Counted from the stretch's first letter, positions 1-6,111 are shown. The stretch is 6,149 bases of DNA from Fontimicrobium_A sp034506455 (GCA_034506455.1 JAPDPN010000147.1:1-6149); one strand, 5' to 3'. Notes: generated by a model from the letters alone, not told the origin. Numbers and translations: made by a program.

Positions 1-28
1 CCTACCACTGCCTATTCCGCCATATCTT

Positions 29-37
29 TGGTATACT
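29..37 (+). promoter_or_regulatory. candidate extended -10 promoter for the caspase-STAND gene
   Basis: TGGTATACT matches an extended -10 element (TGN plus TATACT at 32-37, one mismatch to TATAAT). No convincing -35 box is present; CTGCCT at 8-13 matches only three of six positions, at an 18-base spacing. Transcription would begin near 44, leaving a leader of about 65 bases before the ATG at 111. If the frame at 3-149 is really coding, this match is fortuitous. Confidence 0.25.
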
Positions 38-44
38 GTTTACC
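30..44. promoter_or_regulatory. 15-bp near-palindrome, possible operator
   Basis: GGTATACTGTTTACC is an inverted repeat around position 37 with a single mismatched pair (34/40). It overlaps the candidate -10 box, where a repressor site would be expected. A second, perfect 11-bp palindrome, CGATGTCATCG, follows at 47-57. Size and symmetry resemble a helix-turn-helix dimer site, but no regulator is encoded in the window and the call rests on symmetry alone. Confidence 0.2.
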
Positions 45-110
45 AACGATGTCATCGCCAACCCGCCGCCGCGCGACCCGGCACAGGAGACTGTTGGGGG
101 ATCAACGTCT

Positions 111-190
111 ATGTCTGCCGCCCCGCCCCACCGCCACGCCCTGCCCTGATTATCGGCGTTGACCGCGCCGCCGATCCGCACCTTGCCCCA
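111..190 (+). other. 5' end of the caspase-STAND gene, out of phase with the rest
   Basis: ATG at 111 starts a frame reading M-S-A-A-P-P-H-R-H-A-L-P and then stops (TGA 147-149). The main frame, read backwards from 191, continues in phase through ALIIGVDRAADPHLAPL (from 143), which is the expected first strand and loop of a caspase-fold domain. That frame has no ATG, GTG or TTG between position 2 and 191. Deleting one GCCCT from 138-147 joins the two frames as MSAAPPHRHALIIGVD. A G-rich stretch, GGGGGA at 96-101, lies nine bases before the ATG and could serve as a weak ribosome site. AGGAG at 85-89 is too far for this ATG. The protein therefore very likely began at 111, about 25 residues before the TTG at 191. 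Whether this copy is translated, phase-variable, broken or misassembled cannot be told from the sequence. Confidence 0.5.
138..147 (+). repeat. 5-bp tandem duplication (GCCCT x2) that shifts the frame
   Basis: GCCCT at 138-142 is immediately repeated at 143-147. The unit is not a multiple of three, so the second copy moves the downstream caspase frame out of phase with ATG 111 and creates the TGA at 147-149. One copy would restore an uninterrupted protein with a canonical HALIIGVD start. The form is typical of replication slippage. Confidence 0.6.
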
Positions 191-3100
191 TTGGCCAGCG
201 CCGAACGCGACGCGCGCGCATTGGCCGCGGCGCTCGAAGCGCCGCCCTGCGGCTTCGCAGTGACGCTGCTGCTCGGCGCTGAAGCGACTGCGCAACGTAT
301 TCGGCACGAGATTATTGCGCTGCGCCGGCAAGCGAAACAACACCCCCTTGACATCATCGTCGCCTTCTGCGGCCACGGCGTACCGGTAGCGCTCAATGGC
401 GGAGGGAATGAGACGTTTCTCGCCACCCACGATTTCACAACTGATAACGCCGAGTTAGATGCCACTGCCTTCCTCTCGTTGCACTGGCTTTACCAGCAGG
501 TTTACGAAGCCGCCGAACCACACAGCGTATTACTCATTCTTGATCACTGCTATGCTGGCAACATCCGCAACGCCGGCAACGATCGGTTGACGGTAGACCT
601 GCGCGCGGCAATTGAGCAGTATCGCGCCAAACAGCGCGCCGCTCCCGCGCCTCGCGACTGGCTGCGCGCAATCATTGCCGCCACCCGCCCCGGCGAGCCA
701 GCCGGCGAAACCGCTACCGGCGGATTGCTGACACAGGCCCTGCTTGCCATGTTGCGCGGCGAAACCTTGCTACATGATGGCCAAGTCACTATCGGCCTGC
801 TTGACCACTATCTCAAACAGCGGTTTGCAAAGCAGAGCCAGCAGCCATACATCATAACCGAAGGCAACTATTCCTTAACGCTGGCCGATTACCGCGAGCG
901 CATTGCCGCCGAGCGCGCCGCCGAACAGCAACGCGCCGCCGCCGAGCGCGCCGCCGCTGAACAGCAACGCCGCCGCGCCGAAGCGCAGGCTATGCTCGAA
1001 CGCTGGCGCTCGCCTGACAGCCACGCCCGTGCTGCCGAACTACAGGCCAGCTTCGTCGGGCGGGAACAGGAGCTGGAGGCGATCCAAAAGCACATTGAAC
1101 AGCTCCGCCCCACCGGCGGCTACCTGCTCGTCACTGGGGTGGCCGGCCAAGGCAAGAGCAGCATCTTAGCGCATTTGGCCAACACGACCGATCCACCCAT
1201 CCCGGCCTACTTTATCCGCTTCACCCCCGGCCCCGGCGAGCAAGCCGCCCTGCTCGGCCACCTGATTGCCGAACTGCTGGCCCAGCACGGCCTGATCGAA
1301 GAGGCGTTGACCTATCTGGCCGACAACGCCAGCCCCGTCACCCTGCACAATAGCTTGATGGCGCTGCTCGACCGGCTGGCCCACGAGCGCCCGCTGACCC
1401 TGATGATCGACGGGCTTGACCAGATTCCGGTTGATCGTGACCTTGGTCAGCGCGATCTCGGCTTTTTGCCTGAACGGTTGCCGGCAGGGGTGGTGATCGT
1501 CATCGGCACCCGCCCGGATGACACGCTCGTGCCGCTCAAACTGCTCACCGCGTGCCGCGAATACCCCCTGCCGCCGCTCAGTCTCGCCGACTTCGCCACC
1601 CTGCTTGACCGGCGCGGGGTCGCGTTGAGCGAGGCCGATCGCGCAGCGCTGCACACGGCGCTGCACGGCAATGCCTTCGACCTCGCCTTCTTGGCGCAGG
1701 AATTGCAGCGCGAACCGAACCCTGCCGATGCGCAGGCGTTGATCCGGCGGGTGATCACCAACCCGCGCGATATTTTTACTCCAACCATTGAACGGTTGAA
1801 GCGCGAACCGCTCTGGGATAGCGTGATCGAGCCGATCCTCGGTCTACTGGTAGCAGCGCAGGAACCGCTTAGCTTGCCGGCCCTTGCCAGCATCTTAGAA
1901 CGAAAGCGCCACCGGGTGACAGACGCTCTCACGCTGCTACGCGGTCTGCTCGGCGAACGCGACCGAGAGGGGCAAGCGCGCTATTTCTTGCTTCACCTGA
2001 AGCTGATCGAATACCTGCGTAGTAACCTCTTCCCCGATAATGAGTTAGTCGCCTTTCACAACCGTTTGGCACAATGGGGTGAACGTGATTTCGACCGCCT
2101 CTGGCAACCGGCCAACGACCACGCCGAAGCGGAGCGGCGCGCTTACGCCCAAACCCACCTCGTCTATCACCTTGTCCACGCCCAAGCCTATGACCGGCTG
2201 TGGCGCCTGCTCGACGCCAATGAGTACGGCGCAGCCAAGCGGCAAGCTGACCCCAGCCTGCGCCGCTATGCTCTCGACCTTGACCTCGCCCGGCGCGCGG
2301 TGGTCGAGGCTGCCGGCGACGATATTGATACGCTAGCGCGCAGCCTGCCGCGCCTCTGGCAATACAGCCTGCTGCGCTGCTCGCTCACCAGCCAGATCGA
2401 CAACTGGCCGACCGAACTGTTTACCGCGCTAGTGGCGCTAGGCCGCAGCGCCGAAGCCCGCGACCGGGCCGAACTGCTGAGCAATCCGGAACGCCGCGCC
2501 GAAGTATTGTTGGCAATCGGCCACGCACTGCTCGAGCGCGGCGAGCAGGAAGAGGCGGTGGCAGTGTGGCGGGGTGCGCGCAAAGCAGTTAATGCGATAT
2601 CTGATGCTAGCAAGCGAACCGAACGGTTGTGTGAGTTAGCAACGGCTTTTGCACAGGCCGGGTGTTACGACGAAGCACGAACTATTTTCGCCACTGCTGG
2701 CGTTGTAGCTGAGACTGTTGATCAATTTCATATGAGAACTAAATTACTTGCCCATATAGCGCAAGCCATTTCTAATGCTGGATTTGATAATGAAGCTAAT
2801 TCCATTTTCGATAATATTGTTGAAATGGTAAATAATATTCAAAATGGTGGAGATCCTGATCTTCGTTATGAAGCAGTTGCTAGTATTGTCACAGCATTAG
2901 CTCAAACGAAGCGTTACAAGAAGGCACTTGAAGTTGCTTGCATTATCCCAGAAGACGATCAACATGGCCGTCGAATTGATGCATTTCAGAGTATTGTTGA
3001 GAGTCTACATCAACATAGAGATCAAAACGAATTGGAGAGAACGTTTTTATTGATACATTCTATATCAAAAATCAACGTTAAACACATGTTAGGACGTAAC

Positions 3101-4876
3101 GCTCTTCGCAATCTCGCAAAAAGTCTTGTAAAGATCGACCGATCAGACATTGCAAATGGCATTTTCAATCAACTTCACAAAACCATTGATGTATTTTCTT
3201 CAAAAATCCAGATAATAGATCGTTTATATACTTTCTTAGCACAAGGTAATCTTCCTGAAGCTCGCATGATCATTGAAACTGTGTCTGATGATTATAAACG
3301 TGACATTCTCACTTCAGAACTTGTAAAAGAGATGTTGACATGGAACTTTCTCACTGAAGCTCGTTCAACTGCGGATACAATCTCTGATTATTTTCGTCGC
3401 TCTCAAGCTTTACACGATATAACTATCGCGCTATTGCAACATAAACAGCTTGACGAAGCCTATTCCACCGCCATTGCTATCCCGGATCGCGAACAACGTG
3501 CAACGACATTATTAAGAGTTGCAAAAGCATTTACCCATCATAAAGAATTTCGCAAGGCTCAGGATACTATCACGCGTATTTATGGATCTAACCGGCAAGC
3601 TATAGCTTTAGCAGATTGTGCGACTGCAATGGCTTATTCTGGTGATCACGCTAGTGCAAACAACCTTTTGGAGGAAGCAATCAAGGCCATCTCTAATACT
3701 TATTCCATTATTAATAATAATGATCTTTTAGCTGAAGCATATACAAATTTATCTATCTCCTTCATGAAAAACAATCTTTTCAATGAAGCAGACGCGATCA
3801 TCGCTCGAATCTCCTTCAATTTAAGATTTTATATTAATAATCTCACTAATCTTGCAACTCATCTTTTCAAAGCGGGAAGGCTTATTGATGCCAATAGAGT
3901 TTTTACTAAAGCAAGAAATGCTATTATTAATCTTCCTACTAACGATATTTATTGCTCTCAATATGAGGCGCTTATCAATCTAGCGCGCGGTTTTGCATAT
4001 ACTCAACAATTTGACGAAGCATACAATATCCTTTCTAATGTATACTCATCCACTCGTGACTTGAAAGAGTCGATCAAAGGTATTCGCGATAGGGTTTTCC
4101 TCGATTTAGCGCGAGCCTTTATCCAAATTGGCCGTTTCTCCGAAGCACAAGCAGTTGCACAAGATATTGATCGTGAGCATTATCCGTACTACTATGTTAT
4201 TATTCTTTCTGAATTAATTCCAGCTTTTGTTCGAGAAGGGAAAGGAGTTGAGGCTCAAGCAATATTTATTAAAGCTTATAATGAAGCGGAAAACATTCTT
4301 GAACCAAGATACCGAGTCAGTGCATTTAGAAATTTAGCTATTGATCTTGTGTATGCTAAACGAGAACAGGATGCAGATGAAATCTTCGCTAAAGCTTTTT
4401 CAGTAATTCATAGTCTCCCTAATCAAAACCAACGCATAAATTTATTGCAAGACCTTTCGATCTCCCTCGCAGCATGTGGACGGTTTGAAAAGGCTCATGA
4501 TATTGCTAAACATCTTGAAGACCCTGCAGCTCGCGCTAATGTTCTAATAAAATTAGCCACCGCACTTGCTAATGCAGAACTGAAACACAAGGCTACCAGC
4601 GTCTTTTCCAAAGCCCGCCGCGCCGCCGACGCGATTGCTAGCGACTGGCACCGCGCCGAGGCGCTGACCGAACTTGCCCAAGCCCTCACCAACGCCAACC
4701 GCATCGCCGAGGCTGTGGCACTCCTTGCCGAAACTTGGCAGCAAGCGCAGACCCGCGATGAATTGCTGCGCTTGTTTGCGGTGGAGGCCGAGTTGATCCG
4801 GGCGTACCCAGAGATCGGGGCCGGTTTTGTGCGGGCGTTTGCGTGGGTCGAAGAAGCGATGCGGCGGGGTACGTAG
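191..4876 (+). CDS. caspase-like protease / STAND (NACHT-type) ATPase / TPR-repeat protein
   Basis: This looks like a cytoplasmic NLR-like protein in which a protease effector is tied to a nucleotide switch and a helical sensor. Numbering from TTG 191 (1,561 residues): residues 1-230 form a caspase-fold (C14-like) domain with His62 in FCGHG and Cys120 in LDHCYAGN, the expected catalytic pair; Asp118 sits where metacaspases place an acid for basic P1 residues. Residues 236-272 are an Ala/Glu/Arg/Gln coiled-coil linker. The ATPase begins at FVGRE (288-292), with Walker A GVAGQGKS (316-323), Walker B LTLMIDGLD (402-410) and a sensor-like IGTRP (438-442). A winged-helix-like part follows at about 528-610. 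Residues 740-1520 are about 20 TPR-like repeats. No signal peptide or membrane segment is visible. TTG 191 is only the first in-phase start; the domain clearly begins earlier, near ATG 111, across a frameshift. The gene's middle is AT-rich. Substrate and trigger are unknown; defence or regulated cell death is inferred from architecture. Confidence 0.85.
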   Translation: MASAERDARALAAALEAPPCGFAVTLLLGAEATAQRIRHEIIALRRQAKQHPLDIIVAFCGHGVPVALNGGGNETFLATHDFTTDNAELDATAFLSLHWLYQQVYEAAEPHSVLLILDHCYAGNIRNAGNDRLTVDLRAAIEQYRAKQRAAPAPRDWLRAIIAATRPGEPAGETATGGLLTQALLAMLRGETLLHDGQVTIGLLDHYLKQRFAKQSQQPYIITEGNYSLTLADYRERIAAERAAEQQRAAAERAAAEQQRRRAEAQAMLERWRSPDSHARAAELQASFVGREQELEAIQKHIEQLRPTGGYLLVTGVAGQGKSSILAHLANTTDPPIPAYFIRFTPGPGEQAALLGHLIAELLAQHGLIEEALTYLADNASPVTLHNSLMALLDRLAHERPLTLMIDGLDQIPVDRDLGQRDLGFLPERLPAGVVIVIGTRPDDTLVPLKLLTACREYPLPPLSLADFATLLDRRGVALSEADRAALHTALHGNAFDLAFLAQELQREPNPADAQALIRRVITNPRDIFTPTIERLKREPLWDSVIEPILGLLVAAQEPLSLPALASILERKRHRVTDALTLLRGLLGERDREGQARYFLLHLKLIEYLRSNLFPDNELVAFHNRLAQWGERDFDRLWQPANDHAEAERRAYAQTHLVYHLVHAQAYDRLWRLLDANEYGAAKRQADPSLRRYALDLDLARRAVVEAAGDDIDTLARSLPRLWQYSLLRCSLTSQIDNWPTELFTALVALGRSAEARDRAELLSNPERRAEVLLAIGHALLERGEQEEAVAVWRGARKAVNAISDASKRTERLCELATAFAQAGCYDEARTIFATAGVVAETVDQFHMRTKLLAHIAQAISNAGFDNEANSIFDNIVEMVNNIQNGGDPDLRYEAVASIVTALAQTKRYKKALEVACIIPEDDQHGRRIDAFQSIVESLHQHRDQNELERTFLLIHSISKINVKHMLGRNALRNLAKSLVKIDRSDIANGIFNQLHKTIDVFSSKIQIIDRLYTFLAQGNLPEARMIIETVSDDYKRDILTSELVKEMLTWNFLTEARSTADTISDYFRRSQALHDITIALLQHKQLDEAYSTAIAIPDREQRATTLLRVAKAFTHHKEFRKAQDTITRIYGSNRQAIALADCATAMAYSGDHASANNLLEEAIKAISNTYSIINNNDLLAEAYTNLSISFMKNNLFNEADAIIARISFNLRFYINNLTNLATHLFKAGRLIDANRVFTKARNAIINLPTNDIYCSQYEALINLARGFAYTQQFDEAYNILSNVYSSTRDLKESIKGIRDRVFLDLARAFIQIGRFSEAQAVAQDIDREHYPYYYVIILSELIPAFVREGKGVEAQAIFIKAYNEAENILEPRYRVSAFRNLAIDLVYAKREQDADEIFAKAFSVIHSLPNQNQRINLLQDLSISLAACGRFEKAHDIAKHLEDPAARANVLIKLATALANAELKHKATSVFSKARRAADAIASDWHRAEALTELAQALTNANRIAEAVALLAETWQQAQTRDELLRLFAVEAELIRAYPEIGAGFVRAFAWVEEAMRRGT
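908..976 (+). repeat. in-frame 33/36-bp tandem repeat coding the coiled-coil linker
   Basis: Two adjacent copies, 908-940 (AERAAEQQRAA) and 941-976 (AERAAAEQQRRR), share GCCGAGCGCGCCGCC at 908 and 941. They differ by one inserted Ala codon and two changed codons. They build the charged, alanine-rich helix between the protease and the ATPase. Copy-number change here would lengthen the linker in phase. Confidence 0.7.
2486..4750 (+). repeat. array of about 20 TPR-like helical repeats
   Basis: Residues 766-1520 of the large protein fall into units of about 32-44 residues with a recurring pattern: R-A-E-x-L-x-x-L-A-x-A-(L/F), then a G/K-(R/F/Y) turn, E-A, and often I-F-x-x-A. Clear examples begin at residues 767 (ERRAEVLLAIGHALLERGEQ), 808 (KRTERLCELATAFAQAG), 1100 (REQRATTLLRVAKAF), 1297 (GIRDRVFLDLARAFIQIGRF), 1412 and 1485 (DWHRAEALTELAQAL). 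Short units ending in PD/SD tend to mix with long ones ending in a second helix. Such solenoids bind proteins or peptides, so this is the likely sensor or partner-binding part. Repeat identities are low and unit borders are approximate. Confidence 0.75.
2700..4580 (+). other. AT-rich segment inside the GC-rich gene
   Basis: GC content drops sharply inside the repeat array. By hand count the 60-base lines at 2821 and 3181 are 35% and 27% GC, against 70% at 2101 and 63% at 4681. Codon choice changes with it (AAT, ATT, GAA and TTA replace AAC, ATC, GAG and CTG) while the frame and repeat pattern stay intact. Transitions are gradual, at about 2590-2700 and 4560-4610. The segment may have come from a donor of lower GC by exchange between TPR repeats, or it may evolve under different mutation or selection. 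Confidence 0.7.
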
Positions 4877-4934
4877 GGGCATAGCGGCGGGGTACGTAGG
4901 GGCATAGCGACGGGGTACGTAGGGGCATAGCGAC
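4866..4934 (+). repeat. three 23-bp direct repeats over the gene's stop codon
   Basis: GGGGTACGTAGGGGCATAGC plus three bases repeats without spacers at 4866-4888, 4889-4911 and 4912-4934; copy one ends GGC and the other two GAC. The first copy encodes the last residues (Gly-Thr) and the TAG stop (4874-4876) of the large gene, so the repeat supplies the C-terminus. Each unit carries the inner palindrome GTAC/TACGTA. The family resembles REP/MITE-like elements of GC-rich bacteria; I recognise no named family. Confidence 0.85.
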
Positions 4935-4954
4935 GCTATGCCCCTACGTACCCC
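4912..4954. terminator. 21-bp perfect hairpin between convergent genes
   Basis: The third 23-bp repeat (4912-4932) is followed, after a single A at 4933, by its exact reverse complement (4934-4954), giving a 21-bp stem with an almost closed loop. The earlier copies are preceded by GCGGC and the inverted copy is followed by GCCGC, so they could form an alternative 26-bp stem. It lies between the stop of the large gene (4876) and the stop of surE (4974), where a bidirectional terminator would sit. No T-run follows on either strand, so termination by the classic intrinsic mechanism is uncertain; the structure may instead protect transcript ends. Confidence 0.5.
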
Positions 4955-4973
4955 GCCGCGCCCCACAAACCAC

Positions 4974-5732
4974 TCACAACTCCCACTGGCGCAGCTCTTC
5001 TAGCCAACGGTGGCTGGTCAAATCCATCTGCACCGGCGTCAAGCTGGCATAGCCTTCGCTGATCGCTGCGATGTCGGTGCCCTCTTCGTAGTGGTCTTCC
5101 GGCTCGGCCCCGTCGATCCAGTAGTATGGCCTCCCACGCGGGTCGTAGCGCACCACCAGCTCGTCGCGGTAGACGCGGCGGCCCAACCGGCCCACTTTGA
5201 TCCCGCGCAGCTCGCCGGGCGCTACCACCGGGATGTTGAGGTTGAGCAGCACTTCTGACGGCAAGCCGCGCTCGCGAATGATCGTCACCAACCGCCGCAC
5301 CGCTACCTGCGCCGCCCGAAAGTCCCACTGGCCGTCTTTGGGCCGCACTTGCGAGACCGCTAACCCCGGTATCCCGAAGACGATGCCCTCCATCGCCGCA
5401 GCGACGGTGCCGGAGTAGAGCAGGTCGGTGCCGAGATTGGCCCCTAGATTGATTCCTGACACCACCAGATCGGGTTTGCGGTCGAGCAAGCCCATCACCG
5501 CGAGCGCCACGCAATCAGCCGGCGTGCCGTCGCAAATTAGCGCCGGCGAACCGTCACTCAGCGTTCCTTCCCACGCCCGTAGCGGGTCGAACAGTTTGCG
5601 GTAGTGGCCGGCGGCGCTCCAGTTGCGGTCAGGAGCGACCACCGCCACTTCGCCGATTTCACTCAATGCGGCGCGCAATGCCGCTAACCCCGGACTTTGG
5701 TAGCCATCGTCGTTGGTGACAAGAATGTACAT
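4974..5732 (-). CDS. surE: 5'-nucleotidase SurE
   Basis: SurE is a cytoplasmic, divalent-metal-dependent phosphatase that dephosphorylates nucleoside 5'- and 3'-monophosphates and, in some species, short polyphosphate; it was first linked to stationary-phase survival. The 252-residue length is normal for the family. The N-terminus MYILVTNDDG is diagnostic, with Asp8 and Asp9 as metal ligands. Ser39 (APDRNWS) and Asn95 (SGINLGANLGTDLLYSGTV) complete the site, and GTPADCV (69-75) is also conserved. The ATG at 5732 is chosen because the family begins with these residues and AAGGA lies eight bases upstream; a longer TTG start at 5792 would add 20 unrelated residues. It converges on the caspase gene, with 97 bases of repeat-filled DNA between. 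The usual pcm partner is not visible here. Confidence 0.96.
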   Translation of the reverse strand: MYILVTNDDGYQSPGLAALRAALSEIGEVAVVAPDRNWSAAGHYRKLFDPLRAWEGTLSDGSPALICDGTPADCVALAVMGLLDRKPDLVVSGINLGANLGTDLLYSGTVAAAMEGIVFGIPGLAVSQVRPKDGQWDFRAAQVAVRRLVTIIRERGLPSEVLLNLNIPVVAPGELRGIKVGRLGRRVYRDELVVRYDPRGRPYYWIDGAEPEDHYEEGTDIAAISEGYASLTPVQMDLTSHRWLEELRQWEL

Positions 5733-5740
5733 ACGTGGTG

Positions 5741-5745
5741 TCCTT
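5741..5745 (-). promoter_or_regulatory. ribosome binding site of surE
   Basis: AAGGA on the minus strand lies eight bases before the ATG at 5732. It settles the surE start in favour of MYILVTNDDG over the upstream TTG. Confidence 0.75.
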
Positions 5746-5766
5746 ATGTGAAATGCCTGCGGTACG

Positions 5767-5784
5767 CCGGCGCCCACGCGCCGG
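5767..5784 (-). promoter_or_regulatory. hairpin in the surE leader
   Basis: CCGGCGC (5767-5773) and GCGCCGG (5778-5784) form a perfect 7-bp, all-GC stem with a four-base loop, about 35 bases upstream of the surE start. It does not cover the ribosome site. It might affect leader stability or be another intergenic palindrome; no T-run follows. Confidence 0.35.
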
Positions 5785-5815
5785 TCGGTCAACTGGCCAT
5801 GGTCGAACTCCCTAC

Positions 5816-5845
5816 ATTCTACCGAGACTTTCCGTGATGAGGCAA
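5816..5845 (-). promoter_or_regulatory. candidate sigma-70-type promoter of surE
   Basis: On the minus strand TAGAAT (5821-5816) is a -10 box with five of six consensus bases. TTGCCT (5845-5840) is a four-of-six -35 box, 18 bases away. Transcription would start near 5809, giving a leader of about 75 bases that contains the 5767-5784 hairpin. Position and spacing are reasonable; the -35 is weak. Confidence 0.4.
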
Positions 5846-5872
5846 GCGTTCGTTAGCCGCGGAGGGATCAAA

Positions 5873-5907
5873 CGCAAAGGCGCGAAGGGCGCAGAGGGCG
5901 CAAAGGG
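5873..5907 (+). repeat. short tandem repeat, four units of about 9 bp (CGCRRAGGG)
   Basis: CGCAAAGG, CGCGAAGGG, CGCAGAGGG and CGCAAAGGG follow one another at 5873, 5881, 5890 and 5899. A related pair, CGCAGAGGA and CGCAAAGGG, begins the second 58-bp repeat at 5964. This purine-rich type recurs in spacers of many cyanobacteria and Chloroflexota; that statement is from general memory. Confidence 0.65.
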
Positions 5908-5947
5908 TTTTGGGATATTTGTAGAGCCGCACGGCTGTGCGGCTCCA
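5890..5947 (+). repeat. 58-bp direct repeat, copy A, with hairpin
   Basis: Copy A matches copy B (5964-6021) at 55 of 58 positions; the differences are at 5898, 5935 and 5936. It contains GGGTTTTGGGATATTTGTA followed by a perfect 9-bp hairpin, GAGCCGCAC (5924-5932) and GTGCGGCTC (5937-5945), with loop GGCT. Confidence 0.85.
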
Positions 5948-5963
5948 CCCGACGCGCCAAGCA

Positions 5964-6021
5964 CGCAGAGGACGCAAAGGGTTTTGGGATATTTGTAGAG
6001 CCGCACGGACGTGCGGCTCCA
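5964..6021 (+). repeat. 58-bp direct repeat, copy B, with hairpin
   Basis: This is the second copy, 74 bases downstream of copy A. Its hairpin (5998-6006 with 6011-6019) has the same stem as copy A, and two of the three differences between copies fall in the loop (GGAC instead of GGCT). The stem is thus conserved while the loop varies. Confidence 0.85.
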
Positions 6022-6071
6022 ATATTGATCGCTGTGCGATGCCGTAAAGCCCCGTGCTGCCTTCCCCATCA

Positions 6072-6094
6072 CCCCTCCCCCAGCGGGGGAGGGG
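6072..6094. repeat. C/G-only-rich 10-bp hairpin
   Basis: CCCCTCCCCC (6072-6081) and GGGGGAGGGG (6085-6094) form a perfect 10-bp stem with loop AGC. Further G-runs follow (AAGGGGTGGGGGC to 6108). This is a common intergenic palindrome type in GC-rich genomes. No T-run follows, so termination is unproven. Confidence 0.7.
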
Positions 6095-6111
6095 CAAGGG
6101 GTGGGGGCATC

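Larger units (their letters stand above)
3..149 (+). other. open frame of unknown identity leading into the caspase gene
   Basis: This frame is open from the window edge to the TGA at 147-149 and contains the ATG at 111 in phase. It reads like natural protein (for example IFGILFTNDVIAN), and about 71% of its codons end in G or C by my count, which fits a coding frame in this GC-rich DNA. It could be the tail of an upstream gene. It could also be an upstream extension of the caspase-STAND protein, since it is in phase with ATG 111 and would join the caspase frame if the GCCCT duplication at 138-147 were single. It could equally be chance openness over 49 codons. I recognise no domain. Confidence 0.22.

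Noticed and set aside
94..166. TTG at 94 with AGGAG at 85-89 as a gene start
   Set aside because: The AGGAG is only four bases away and the frame stops at 163-165 (after about 23 codons); the peptide resembles nothing.
2..430. Minus-strand open frame of 142 codons opposite the caspase start
   Set aside because: It is a by-product of GC-rich codons on the other strand; the plus strand carries the catalytic His motif here and the minus translation shows no domain.
2700..4580. AT-rich block as a separate inserted gene or mobile element
   Set aside because: The reading frame and TPR pattern run straight through, with no terminal repeats, start or stop signals.
4866..4954. Direct repeats as a CRISPR array
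   Set aside because: The units abut with no spacers, and the last copy is inverted; this is a tandem/palindromic element.
4936..5514. Minus-strand frame overlapping surE
   Set aside because: It is out of phase with surE, whose frame has all catalytic motifs; the translation is arginine- and glycine-rich as expected of a shadow.
4974..5792. Longer surE from TTG at 5792
   Set aside because: It adds 20 residues absent from the family and ignores the well-placed AAGGA before the ATG at 5732.
5735..5998. Plus-strand 87-codon frame upstream of surE
   Set aside because: It translates the CGCRRAGGG repeats, has no ribosome site and crosses the likely surE promoter.
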